Assembly: GCA_035353175.1 (NCBI GenBank)
Contig: DAOPZC010000066.1
Span: 1-24,177 of the forward strand
Reading direction: 5' to 3'
From: DAOPZC01 sp035353175
GTDB lineage: Bacteria; Verrucomicrobiota; Kiritimatiellia; RFP12; UBA1067
Length of the DNA stretch: 24,177 bases
Shown here: one piece after another, positions 1 to 7,167 of the stretch
Layout of the letters: the number at the start of each line of letters is the position of its first letter
Position numbering within the stretch: the stretch's first letter is position 1
Made by a program: the position numbers and the translations under genes
The notes under the pieces: generated by a model
Database searches by the model: none
Told to the model about the DNA's origin: nothing
The model's input: only the letters and a program-made list of their open reading frames with translations

Positions 1-81
1 CCCTGTGGATGGCATCAGCCGCCTGACCCAAGCAAGTGAAACGGAGATGCGCCCGGGCCGACATAAAACAGAAACTCCATC

Positions 82-111
82 TTGACCCACACGCCTGATT
101 TCCGCTATAGT
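82..111 (+). promoter_or_regulatory. Promoter of the tRNA-Ser gene
   Basis: TTGACC at 82-87 and TATAGT at 106-111 are separated by 18 bp and lie 15 bp upstream of the mature tRNA 5' end. Both boxes are close to the sigma-70 consensus. Nothing recognisable precedes it in 1-81. Confidence 0.65.
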
Positions 112-126
112 GTGCGCACTTTTGCC

Positions 127-216
127 GGAGAGGTGGCAGAGCCTGGTTTAATGCACATGACTCGAAATCATGCGTGCCGCAAGGTACCGGGGGTTCGAAT
201 CCCTCCCTCTCCGCCA
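127..216 (+). tRNA. tRNA-Ser (anticodon CGA)
   Basis: The acceptor stem pairs GGAGAGG (127-133) with CCTCTCC (206-212), followed by discriminator G and an encoded CCA (214-216). The anticodon stem is CATGA/TCATG around the loop CTCGAAA, placing anticodon CGA at 163-165, which reads UCG serine codons. The T arm is GGGGG/CCCTC with loop TTCGAAT. About 90 nt and a long variable arm are as expected for class II tRNA-Ser. Confidence 0.96.
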
Positions 217-255
217 TTTTGAACCCTTCACTGCAAGGGTTTAAGCCGTACAAAC

Positions 256-286
256 AAAACACCGCCCTCAAGCGGTGTTTTTGTTT
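256..286 (+). terminator. Rho-independent terminator after tRNA-Ser
   Basis: A perfect 10-bp stem pairs 256-265 (AAAACACCGC) with 272-281 (GCGGTGTTTT) around a 6-nt loop, and is followed by a T-rich stretch. A smaller hairpin (AACCCTT/AAGGGTT, 222-241) sits between the tRNA and this terminator and may help 3' processing. Confidence 0.8.
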
Positions 287-360
287 TTCGGCGAACAGAT
301 CAAGCATTCCCAAGAAAACATACGGTTCATCGCAGTCGCTTCGCTCTCAAGCTCCTAACG

Positions 361-395
361 CCTCCTCCCTGACTCCTGACTTCTAACTTCTCCTA
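361..395 (+). repeat. Degenerate pyrimidine-rich heptamer tract
   Basis: Tandem 7-mers related to CCTGACT and TCTAACT run through the gap between the tRNA terminator and the restriction gene. The tract is shorter and more degenerate than the other copies at 4211-4280 and 5103-5228. The rest of 290-430 holds no gene that I can see. Confidence 0.6.
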
Positions 396-433
396 CCCCT
401 CTCTTGCCGCTTTTAATTGCCCCGCTGCTCCTC

Positions 434-439
434 TATACT
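434..439 (+). promoter_or_regulatory. -10 box immediately before the restriction gene start
   Basis: TATACT at 434-439 ends 8 nt before the ATG at 448, so transcription would begin at or next to the start codon. The -35 at the matching distance (TTTTAA, 411-416) is poor. There is no Shine-Dalgarno sequence. Confidence 0.45.
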
Positions 440-447
440 TACTCCCC

Positions 448-3400
448 ATGATTGATGCGTTCATAAAGCGCTGGCAATCCTCTGCGGCCTCCGAGCGGGC
501 CAATTACCAGCTTTTCCTCACGGAGCTGTGCGCCGTGCTGGAGGTCGAGCCGCCCCAGCCCGCCGGTGCGGACGAAGCCCTCAACGCCTACGTCTTCGAA
601 AAGTCCGTCCGCTTCCCCAACCGCGACGGCTCCGCCAGCCTCGGCCGCATCGACCTCTACAAGCGCGGCCACTTCGTGCTGGAGGCCAAGCAGGGCGCGA
701 ACGACGGCGACGCCAAGCCCGGCCACGGCATCCGCGGCTCCGAAGGCTGGGACCAGTCCATGGTCCGCGCCAAAAACCAGGCCGAGCGCTATGTCCGCGC
801 CCTGCCCGCCGCCGAGGGCCGCCCGCCTTTCCTGCTCGTCGTCGATGTCGGCCACGCCATCGAGATCTATTCCGAGTTCACGCGCACCGGCGGCATCTAT
901 ATCCCGTTCCCGGACGCCTCCTGCCACCGCGTCCTGATCCGCGACCTCGCCGACCCCGCGCTGCGCGAACGCCTGCGCCTCGTCTGGACCGACCCCGCCG
1001 CCCTCGACCCCGCCCTGCGCAGCGCCCGCGTCACCCGCGAGATCTCCGGCAAGCTCGCCGAACTCGCCCGTTCGCTGGAAGCCTCAGGCCACTCCCCCGC
1101 CGATGTGGGCGGTTTCCTCATGCGCTGCATCTTCACCATGTTCGCCGAGGATGTGGGCCTCCTGCCCCAACTGAGCTTCAGCGGCCTGCTCGCGTCACTG
1201 CGCGATAATCCCGGCTCTTTCCAGCCCATCGTCGATGAGTTGTGGCGGACCATGGACACCGGCGGCTTCAGCATCGCCCTGCGCGAAAAACTCCTGCGCT
1301 TCAACGGCGGCTTCTTCGAGGAGCGCCACGCGCTGGCCGTCACCCCGGAACAGATCGACCTCCTCGCCGCCGCCGCCCGCGCCGACTGGCGCGACGTCGA
1401 GCCCGCCATCTTCGGCACCCTGCTGGAACGCGCCCTCGACACCCGCGAGCGCCACATGCTCGGCGCGCATTACACGCCGCGCGCCTACGTGGAGCGCCTC
1501 GTCATCCCCGCGGTCGTTGAGCCCCTGCGCGCGGAATGGGAGAGCGTGCAGGCCGCCGTCTCCGCCTGCCTCGCGTCGGACGACCGCAAGGCCGCGCTCG
1601 CCGCCCTCCGCGCCTTCCACCTGCGCCTCTGCACCGTGCGCGTGCTCGACCCCGCCTGCGGCTCCGGCAACTTCCTCTACGTCACCCTCGAACACCTCAA
1701 GCGCCTGGAGGCCGAGGTGCTCGGCCTGCTCGCCACCCTGGGCGAGACCGAACGCTCGCTCGACCTCCAGGGCCACACCGTCCACCCCGCGCAGTTCCTC
1801 GGACTGGAGCTCAACCCCCGCGCCGCCGTGCTCGCCGAACTCTGCCTCTGGATCGGCTACCTCCAGTGGCACCTGCGCACGCGCGGCAAGGCCGCCCTCG
1901 CTGAGCCGGTCATCTCCAAATTCCACACCATCGAGAACCGCGACGCCGTGCTCGCCTGCGACCGCATAGAGCCTCTGCGCGACGCGGACAACGGCATCGT
2001 CACCCAGTGGGACGGCCACACGTACAAGCCGCATCCCGTCACCGGCGAAGACGTGCCCGACGAGTCGGCCAAACGCATGGTCTACACCTACGTCAACCCG
2101 CGCCCCGCCGAATGGCCCGCCGCCGATTTCATCGTCGGCAACCCGCCCTTCATCGGTCCCGCACGCATGCGCGACGCCCTTGGCGACGGCTACACCGAGA
2201 CCCTGCGCACGCTCTATCCCGATGTCCCCGAGTCCGCCGACTTCGTCATGTACTGGTGGCACAAGGCTGCCCTCCTCGTGCGTGAGCATCACGCCGAACG
2301 CTTCGGCTTCATCACCACCAACTCCTTGCGCCAGACCTTCAACCGCCGCGTGCTGGAAGCGCACCTCTATCCGGTCAGCCCTCCGTCCTCGGTCCTCGGT
2401 CCTCAGCTCTCCCTGCTCTTCGCGATTCCTGATCACCCGTGGGTCGAGAACGCCGACGGCGCGGCGGTGCGTATCGCCATGACGGTCAGTGCACCGCTTC
2501 GGCTGGGCACGGTCGGCACCCTCCAGACCGTCACATCCGAGACTGAAGGTGCCGAAGGTGCAATTGATGTTGCACTCGCTACCCGCACCGGCACGATCAA
2601 CGCCGACCTCACCATCGGCGCGGATGTCGCGGGCGCAGTCTCGCTCAGAGCTAACGAGGACATCAGTTGCCCCGGCGTGAAGCTGCACAGCGCGGGTTTC
2701 ATCGTCACCCGCGACGAGGCCGCTGCGCTGGGTCTGGGCCGGATTCCCGGCTTAGAGCGCCACATCCGCGAATACCGCAACGGCAAAGACCTCACCAGCC
2801 GCCCGCGCGACGTGATGGTCATCGATCTTTTCGGTCTTTCCGAATCCGAGGTGCGCGACCGCTTCCCCGAAGTTTACCAGCGGGTGCATGAGCGCGTGAA
2901 GCCGGAGCGCGACGCGAGAGCCAACACTAAAGATGGCGCGGGCTATGCTCAATTGTGGTGGCTCTTTGGAAAACCCCGTCAGACGCTACGCGTTTCCCTC
3001 GAAGGCCTGCCGCGTTACATCGCCACGGTTGAGACCTCCAAGCATCGATTCTTCCAATTCCTCGATGCCGCAGTCCTGCCCGACAATATGCTCGTCTGCG
3101 TCGCGCACGACGACGCCTATGTTCTCGGTGTACTGTCCAGCAGCATCCATGTGACATGGGCTTTGGCTTCAGGTGGCACGTTAGAAGACCGTCCGCGCTA
3201 CAACAAGTCCCGTTGTTTCGAAACCTTCCCGTTCCCGGACGCGACAGAAGAGCTGAAATCGCGCATCCGCGATATAGCGGAGCAACTCGACGCCCACCGC
3301 AAGCGCCAGCTCGCCCTGCATGCCGCGCTGACCATGACGGACATGTACAACGTGCTGGAGGCGGTCCGCGCCAACGAGACGCTGACCGCCAAGCAACGCG

Positions 3401-3897
3401 CCATCCACGATCAGGGACTCGTCACCGTACTGCGCCAGCTCCACGACGAACTCGACGCCGCCGTGGCCGCCGCCTACGGCTGGGGGGAAGATTGGAGAGA
3501 GGAGGGAGGGCGGAAGGCTGAGGACGGCGAAATACTGGAACGGCTTGTGGCGCTGAACAAGCAACGCGCCGACGAGGAATCACGCGGCACGGTCCGCTAT
3601 CTCCGTCCCGCGTATCAGCATCCCGCCGCCGCGCCCGTCCAGTCCGACCTCCGTCTTCCGACATCCGCCCTCATCCCGCTGTCCTCCGTCCTCCGACCTC
3701 AGACCTCAGAAACCGCGCCCCTCGCGTGGCCGGACACACTTGCCGAACAGATTGCCCTTGTGCGCGGCGTGATTCACCAGACCGCGTGGCAGCCCGCCGA
3801 CGGCGCGAAGACCCTTGCCCGCCACTTCACCGGCGTCCGCGCCCCGACCGTCCAGCGCCTCGTCGACGCCCTCGCGGCCCTCGGCCACGTCGGTTAA
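448..3897 (+). CDS. Type IIL (MmeI-like) restriction-modification enzyme
   Basis: This 1149-residue protein combines DNA cleavage, adenine methylation and target recognition in one chain. The N-terminal nuclease shows D69-x9-E79-x-K81, the same spacing as the catalytic D-x9-ExK of MmeI. The SAM-binding motif DPACGSGNF is at about residues 401-409 and the catalytic motif IV NPPF at 565-568, the N6-adenine methyltransferase signature. The target-recognition region follows, roughly 640-1000, with the family block around LEDRPRYNKSRCFETFPFP. The start at 448 is chosen because it lies 8 nt after a TATACT box. The gene stands alone, as type IIL enzymes need no partner. It is longer than MmeI (919 aa), partly because three heptamer-repeat blocks (42, 42 and 63 nt) are inserted in frame at 2376-2417, 3486-3527 and 3644-3706. 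All catalytic motifs are intact. Target sequence unknown. Confidence 0.92.
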   Translation: MIDAFIKRWQSSAASERANYQLFLTELCAVLEVEPPQPAGADEALNAYVFEKSVRFPNRDGSASLGRIDLYKRGHFVLEAKQGANDGDAKPGHGIRGSEGWDQSMVRAKNQAERYVRALPAAEGRPPFLLVVDVGHAIEIYSEFTRTGGIYIPFPDASCHRVLIRDLADPALRERLRLVWTDPAALDPALRSARVTREISGKLAELARSLEASGHSPADVGGFLMRCIFTMFAEDVGLLPQLSFSGLLASLRDNPGSFQPIVDELWRTMDTGGFSIALREKLLRFNGGFFEERHALAVTPEQIDLLAAAARADWRDVEPAIFGTLLERALDTRERHMLGAHYTPRAYVERLVIPAVVEPLRAEWESVQAAVSACLASDDRKAALAALRAFHLRLCTVRVLDPACGSGNFLYVTLEHLKRLEAEVLGLLATLGETERSLDLQGHTVHPAQFLGLELNPRAAVLAELCLWIGYLQWHLRTRGKAALAEPVISKFHTIENRDAVLACDRIEPLRDADNGIVTQWDGHTYKPHPVTGEDVPDESAKRMVYTYVNPRPAEWPAADFIVGNPPFIGPARMRDALGDGYTETLRTLYPDVPESADFVMYWWHKAALLVREHHAERFGFITTNSLRQTFNRRVLEAHLYPVSPPSSVLGPQLSLLFAIPDHPWVENADGAAVRIAMTVSAPLRLGTVGTLQTVTSETEGAEGAIDVALATRTGTINADLTIGADVAGAVSLRANEDISCPGVKLHSAGFIVTRDEAAALGLGRIPGLERHIREYRNGKDLTSRPRDVMVIDLFGLSESEVRDRFPEVYQRVHERVKPERDARANTKDGAGYAQLWWLFGKPRQTLRVSLEGLPRYIATVETSKHRFFQFLDAAVLPDNMLVCVAHDDAYVLGVLSSSIHVTWALASGGTLEDRPRYNKSRCFETFPFPDATEELKSRIRDIAEQLDAHRKRQLALHAALTMTDMYNVLEAVRANETLTAKQRAIHDQGLVTVLRQLHDELDAAVAAAYGWGEDWREEGGRKAEDGEILERLVALNKQRADEESRGTVRYLRPAYQHPAAAPVQSDLRLPTSALIPLSSVLRPQTSETAPLAWPDTLAEQIALVRGVIHQTAWQPADGAKTLARHFTGVRAPTVQRLVDALAALGHVG
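2376..2417 (+). repeat. Heptamer repeat block inside the restriction gene (copy 1)
   Basis: Six consecutive 7-mers related to CCGTCCT (including two identical CGGTCCT units) fill exactly 42 nt. They encode a serine/proline/leucine-rich stretch just before a conserved-looking LLFAIPDHPWV segment. Because 42 is a multiple of 3, the frame is kept. Confidence 0.75.
3486..3527 (-). repeat. Heptamer repeat block inside the restriction gene (copy 2, inverted)
   Basis: On the minus strand this is six 7-mers of the same pyrimidine-rich family in 42 nt. On the coding strand it is purine-rich and encodes a Glu/Arg/Gly-rich stretch after AAAYGW and just before EILERLVALN, which looks like family sequence. 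Confidence 0.75.
3644..3706 (+). repeat. Heptamer repeat block inside the restriction gene (copy 3)
   Basis: Nine consecutive 7-mers (CCGACCT, CCGTCTT, CTGTCCT, CCGTCCT, CAGACCT and variants) fill 63 nt, that is 21 codons. They lie in the linker before the C-terminal helical segment starting AWPDTLAEQ. Confidence 0.8.
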
Positions 3898-3972
3898 GAC
3901 AAAAACCCCGGCCCTTTCGCCCTCATCTGCGGCGTGATCCGTCATTGCGCTGCGCTAAACTTTTGAAGGATT

Positions 3973-4002
3973 TTGACAAGGAGAATGGAACGGCGATATA
4001 AT
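3973..4002 (+). promoter_or_regulatory. Perfect-consensus sigma-70 promoter
   Basis: TTGACA (3973-3978) and TATAAT (3997-4002) are both exact consensus and are 18 bp apart. The -10 ends 7 nt before the ATG at 4010. An earlier in-frame ATG at 4001 overlaps the -10 box and cannot be used from this promoter. Confidence 0.8.
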
Positions 4003-4009
4003 GCGCGCA

Positions 4010-4132
4010 ATGGAAGAGAAAGACGAGTTTGACAAGATCAACCGCAGCAACACGGTCTGCGGCTGGGTGGCCCTGACCGGGACCTTCCTCGCATTCGTCA
4101 TCGCCTTTCTCGTCGTCTTCGGCGCGCCTTGA
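4010..4132 (+). CDS. Small single-pass membrane peptide, 40 aa
   Basis: The predicted product begins MEEKDEFDKINRS and continues into one hydrophobic segment of about 20 residues (roughly 19-38) ending in a short GAP tail. The charged N-terminus followed by a membrane helix fits a small inner-membrane peptide; I do not recognise the family. The start at 4010 is chosen because the perfect promoter at 3973-4002 would start transcription there, giving a leaderless mRNA. Function is unknown. It lies between the restriction gene and the convergent lexA, with no obvious partner. Confidence 0.6.
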   Translation: MEEKDEFDKINRSNTVCGWVALTGTFLAFVIAFLVVFGAP

Positions 4133-4210
4133 CCGCCGGCCGCAACTGCCGACAAGCACGAGTACAAGACCGTCATGAGGATCTCCCAGCCCGCCGCTGG
4201 CACGCGTGCT

Positions 4211-4280
4211 CCGTCCTCCGCCTTCTGTCCTCTGCGCCTCTGCCCGTCCCCGCTTGTCGCGCTTGACACCTTCCGCCCGT
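4211..4280 (+). repeat. Heptamer tract with shared 17-bp word
   Basis: Tandem pyrimidine-rich 7-mers (CCGTCCT, CCGCCTT, CTGTCCT and variants) pass into the word CCCCGCTTGTCGCGCTT at 4248-4264. Near-identical words occur at 4394-4410 and 5148-5164. No gene is visible in 4133-4298. Confidence 0.65.
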
Positions 4281-4298
4281 CCGCATTACCCTTAATTT

Positions 4299-4373
4299 TG
4301 AAAGACCGCGCAATTGACGCCTGCATGGGATGCGGGACCGTTTCGGACGTTATGTCAGTGGGGCGGTCTTTCA
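4299..4373. other. 75-nt structured inverted-repeat element
   Basis: TGAAAGACCGC (4299-4309) pairs perfectly with GCGGTCTTTCA (4363-4373). Inside it a second stem TTGAC/GTCAG (4314-4318 with 4354-4358) encloses a hairpin at 4320-4336 (7 bp with one G-T wobble, GGG loop) and a small CCG-TTT-CGG hairpin. It lies downstream of lexA on the minus strand. It could be a small RNA, a terminator or a mobile palindrome; no T tract follows on either strand. Confidence 0.45.
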
Positions 4374-4393
4374 CTGAATCATCTTCCGGCTTA

Positions 4394-4432
4394 CCCCGCT
4401 TATCGCGCTTCTCCCTGCACCTTGCTCCGTCC
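4394..4432 (+). repeat. Heptamer-family tract at the lexA 3' end
   Basis: Starts with CCCCGCTTATCGCGCTT (4394-4410), matching the words at 4248-4264 and 5148-5164 except at one or two positions, and continues as pyrimidine-rich sequence up to the lexA stop codon. Confidence 0.6.
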
Positions 4433-5023
4433 TCACACCAGCTTCCTTATGACGCTGCTGACCACGCCCTCGACCGACAGCCTGTTTTTTGGCCGGATCG
4501 TTTCGTATTTCTTGTTGGCGGGCTCCAGCCGGATGTCCTTGCCGTCTTTGTAGAAATATTTCATGGTCCAGGCCGCGTCCACGCAGGCGATCACGATGTC
4601 GCCGTTGCGCGGTGTCCTCCCGCGCTCCACCAGCACCGTGTCGCCCGGCAGGATGCCCGCGTCGATCATGGAGTCGCCCTCCACGCGCAGCATGAAGGTC
4701 GCCTCCGGCCGGCTGATGAGATACTCGTCCAGGCTCATGGTGTCCAGCAGCGACTCTTCGGCCGGCGACGGAAACCCCGCCGCCACGCTGCCCAGAAGCC
4801 GCAGCGGGCACACCTCGCGGCGGCGCGGAGCGACCAGCCTGCCGGTATCGGTACGGCCCAAGACCCCAGCCCCCACGAACTTCTTGGCCATGATAGACGC
4901 CGTGTTCTTGGAACGCACATTGAAAAGCGTACACAGCTCATCCAGCGTCGGCGCACGACCGTTGCGCCGGATGTAGTCGTTGAGGACGGGGATGCGCTCG
5001 GCCAGCTTGGATTGTGGTGACAT
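4433..5023 (-). CDS. lexA: LexA-type SOS repressor
   Basis: The 196-residue product has a winged-helix DNA-binding N-terminus (about 5-66, with APTLDELCTLFNVRSKNTAS as the recognition region) and a C-terminal S24 self-cleavage domain. The cleavage bond is A82-G83, the nucleophile S118 lies in EGDSM and the general base K155 in WTMKYF. Size and residue positions nearly match E. coli LexA (A84-G85, S119, K156). RecA-stimulated self-cleavage would relieve repression of SOS genes. The start is placed at 5023 because TATACT ends 6 nt upstream; an upstream in-frame ATG at 5059 would lie inside the promoter. It is divergent from dinB 206 bp away, which supports an SOS role. A UmuD-like protein is less likely because the DNA-binding domain is complete. 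Confidence 0.9.
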   Translation of the reverse strand: MSPQSKLAERIPVLNDYIRRNGRAPTLDELCTLFNVRSKNTASIMAKKFVGAGVLGRTDTGRLVAPRRREVCPLRLLGSVAAGFPSPAEESLLDTMSLDEYLISRPEATFMLRVEGDSMIDAGILPGDTVLVERGRTPRNGDIVIACVDAAWTMKYFYKDGKDIRLEPANKKYETIRPKNRLSVEGVVSSVIRKLV

Positions 5024-5028
5024 GTCCT

Positions 5029-5049
5029 CAGTATAGAACTTTTGTACTG
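5029..5049. promoter_or_regulatory. Candidate LexA operator
   Basis: A 21-bp imperfect palindrome with half-sites CAGTA and TACTG and a partly symmetric centre; 8 of 10 arm positions pair. It overlaps the -10 box of lexA (TATACT, 5030-5035 on the minus strand), as expected for autoregulation. Confidence 0.55.
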
Positions 5050-5059
5050 TATCCCGCAA
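5030..5059 (-). promoter_or_regulatory. lexA promoter, leaderless type
   Basis: On the minus strand TTGCGG (5054-5059) and TATACT (5030-5035) are 18 bp apart, and the -10 ends 6 nt before the ATG at 5023. Confidence 0.65.
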
Positions 5060-5102
5060 CCGGAATCCGCTATCCTGTCTCTCGTTCCCGATGATCGGGG
5101 TT

Positions 5103-5228
5103 CTGTCCTCCGTCCTCTGTCTTCCGTTCTCCGCTTTCGCTCCCAGTCCCCGCGTATCGCGCTTATCCCGCCTAACGCGCTTCCCCCTGCTTCCTACAGC
5201 CTATAGTCTACAGCCTACAGCCTCTTCT
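5103..5228 (+). repeat. 126-bp heptamer array forming the dinB upstream region
   Basis: Eighteen consecutive 7-mers can be laid end to end, from CTGTCCT, CCGTCCT and CTGTCTT through a degenerate middle to CTACAGC, CTATAGT, CTACAGC, CTACAGC, CTCTTCT. The array ends one base before the dinB ATG. It contains TATAGT (5202-5207), a possible -10, but no good -35 and no Shine-Dalgarno sequence. Confidence 0.75.
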
Positions 5229-5229
5229 C

Positions 5230-6525
5230 ATGAACTCTCTTTACAAAGAATGCACCCTGCTGCACGTTGACGCCGACGGTTTCTTCGCCGGAGTCGAGCA
5301 GGCGCTCAACCCCGCCCTGCGCGGCAAACCCGTCGTGACCGGCGCGGAGCGCGGCATCATCGCCGCCGCCAGCTACGAGGCCAAGGCCCTCGGGATCACG
5401 CGCGGGCTCCGGCTTCACGAAGCCAAGAAACTCTGCCCAGACCTCGTGATCCTGCCATCGGACTATGAGGCCTACAGCCTCTATTCCCGGCGCATGTTCG
5501 AGATCTTGCGACGTTTCACCCCGTTGGTCGAAGAATATTCCATCGACGAGGCCTTCGCCGACCTCAGCGGCTGCGGGAATGTTCTCGCCTGTCCGCTGGA
5601 AACGGTCGCGGAACGGCTCCGCAATACCGTCGCCTCTGAAATGGGTCTCACGGTGTCAGTCGGCATCAGCCTGACCAAGACCTTAAGCAAGCTCTGTTCG
5701 AAGTTCAGGAAGCCCAACGGGCAGACGATCCTGCGGCGGGAACACATTCTGGTCATGTTGAAGCGCACGCCCATCGCCAAAGTCTGGGGCATCGCCTCGG
5801 CCAGCGCCGCCAAACTCCAGGCCAAGGGCATTGCGACGGCCTACGACTTCACCCGCATGGACGAGGCCGCCGTCCTGCGCCTGCTCCACAAACCCGGCTA
5901 CGAAACCTGGCGCGAACTCCAGGGCCGCCGCGTCTTCCCGCTGGATCTGGTTTCCAAACGGGATTACGACAGCATGATGAAGGGCCACACCTTCTCGCCG
6001 CCCAGCGACGAACCCCGGCTCGTGTTCTCCGAGGCCCTGCGCAACATGACCAACGCCATGGCCAAACTGCGCCGCCACGCCCATCTCGCGAAAGAGATCG
6101 GACTCTCCCTGCGCCTCAAGGACTACACCGGGCAGACCGCCTGCACGCCGCTCCCCTTCCCGACCAGCCACGACTGCGAAGCCGCGCCCATACTGCGGGG
6201 GCTCTTCGACGCGCTCTTCACCCCCGGCCAACTCTACCGCTCCACCTTAGTCTGGTTTGGCGGACTCGTTTCCGAGCGCATCCGCCAGCTCGACCTGTTC
6301 GAGGAAACCCCGGCCCGCCACGATTACGCCAAGCTGGACGCCGCCGTGGACCGGATCAACCGGCGCTATGGCCAGCACGCGGTAGCCCCCGCCGCCCTGC
6401 TGGACCTCAACCTCAAACCTTACCATTCCCGCGACGCTGCCCCCACGCGCTACCGCACACTATTGCACGGCGAGGCTGCCCGACACCTGGCCATCCCCCG
6501 CATGTCCCTTGCCAATCCCGTATGA
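5230..6525 (+). CDS. dinB: Y-family DNA polymerase (Pol IV / DinB-like)
   Basis: The 431-residue protein performs translesion DNA synthesis. The palm domain opens with HVDADGFFAGVEQ, giving catalytic D14 and likely steric gate F19; the second catalytic pair is D106-E107 in SIDEAF. The thumb and little-finger regions follow. QLDLF at 353-357 is a textbook beta-clamp binding motif, but it sits about 75 residues before the C-terminus rather than at the very end. It is divergent from lexA, so SOS control is likely. The upstream region is entirely heptamer repeat, so how transcription and translation start is unclear. UmuC is an alternative name, but no umuD is adjacent. Confidence 0.92.
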   Translation: MNSLYKECTLLHVDADGFFAGVEQALNPALRGKPVVTGAERGIIAAASYEAKALGITRGLRLHEAKKLCPDLVILPSDYEAYSLYSRRMFEILRRFTPLVEEYSIDEAFADLSGCGNVLACPLETVAERLRNTVASEMGLTVSVGISLTKTLSKLCSKFRKPNGQTILRREHILVMLKRTPIAKVWGIASASAAKLQAKGIATAYDFTRMDEAAVLRLLHKPGYETWRELQGRRVFPLDLVSKRDYDSMMKGHTFSPPSDEPRLVFSEALRNMTNAMAKLRRHAHLAKEIGLSLRLKDYTGQTACTPLPFPTSHDCEAAPILRGLFDALFTPGQLYRSTLVWFGGLVSERIRQLDLFEETPARHDYAKLDAAVDRINRRYGQHAVAPAALLDLNLKPYHSRDAAPTRYRTLLHGEAARHLAIPRMSLANPV

Positions 6526-6560
6526 TTTTGGCAAAATCCCCACATAAACGAGAGGGCTGC

Positions 6561-6878
6561 ATGAAAAAAACATCCCCGCTTAAAACCGCCACAGGCTCGA
6601 CCAAGATCACGCTCACCCTGCCCGACGACTTGCTCGCCGTGCTCGATGACGCCGCCAAACTGGACAACCGGACCCGGTCCAATTTCATCGCGTACTCGCT
6701 CCGCCGTCTCAAAGAGGCCAACCCTTGCCTTGGCGAGCCCCGCCCGCCCCAAGACAAACCCCCAGCCCAAAAGGTCGGCGGCCCGCCCGGCCCCTGCCCT
6801 CTCGGCCGCATCCGTCCCTGCGAACGCAAGCAGCAGCCCGTCCCCCTCCCCGCTCAGCCCCGGCTGACAACTCCATAA
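6561..6878 (+). CDS. Small ribbon-helix-helix protein with proline-rich tail
   Basis: The 105-residue product has a ribbon-helix-helix (CopG/Arc-like) core at about 13-52: a KITLTLPDD strand, then two helices ending SLRRLKE. This fold binds DNA as a dimer. The remainder, about 53-105, is rich in proline and basic residues with no recognisable domain and is probably disordered. The start at 6561 follows GAGGG with proper spacing; an upstream ATG at 6522 overlaps the dinB stop and has no ribosome site. It starts 35 nt after dinB and 7 nt before the acylphosphatase, so the three may be one operon. No toxin partner is visible, so it is more likely a regulator than an antitoxin. Confidence 0.7.
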   Translation: MKKTSPLKTATGSTKITLTLPDDLLAVLDDAAKLDNRTRSNFIAYSLRRLKEANPCLGEPRPPQDKPPAQKVGGPPGPCPLGRIRPCERKQQPVPLPAQPRLTTP

Positions 6879-6885
6879 ACACCCT

Positions 6886-7167
6886 ATGAAACGGGATCAT
6901 CTCCAGGTGTTCGGCCGGGTACAGAGAGTGGGCTACCGCTTCAACTGTTACCGGCAGGCGTGCTCACTGGGCTTGACCGGCTGGGTGCGAAACCTTCCGG
7001 ACGACAGCGTGGAGATCGTCGCGGAGGGATCCGCCGCCGCGCTGAAAGCCTTCAGCGCCTGGTGCCGCAAAGGCCCGACCTTTGCAGATGTCGAACACGT
7101 CACCGAAACGCCGGAACCTGCAAGTGGCGAATTCCCTGTGTTTGAAATCAAGGACGAGTACGACTGA
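6886..7167 (+). CDS. acyP: Acylphosphatase
   Basis: The 93-residue protein hydrolyses acyl phosphates such as 1,3-bisphosphoglycerate or acetyl phosphate. The family signature is clear: GRVQRVGYR with the phosphate-binding R18, followed by GWVRNLPDDSVEI with catalytic N36. Length is typical. It is a cytosolic enzyme with no signal sequence. It starts 7 nt after the ribbon-helix-helix gene, so it is probably cotranscribed. Confidence 0.95.
   Translation: MKRDHLQVFGRVQRVGYRFNCYRQACSLGLTGWVRNLPDDSVEIVAEGSAAALKAFSAWCRKGPTFADVEHVTETPEPASGEFPVFEIKDEYD

Noticed and set aside
127..216. tRNA-Ser as an integration site for the restriction gene
   Set aside because: I found no second copy of the tRNA 3' end in the window and no integrase, so there is no evidence for an att pair.
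1195..2688. A 497-codon minus-strand open frame inside the restriction gene
   Set aside because: It is antisense to clear methyltransferase motifs, shows no family features and is explained by high GC content. The same applies to long antisense frames at 8089-9243, 11255-12463, 13100-14101, 15877-17235 and 18953-19867.
6561..6878. Antitoxin of a toxin-antitoxin pair with the acylphosphatase
   Set aside because: The downstream gene is a clear acylphosphatase, not a toxin.
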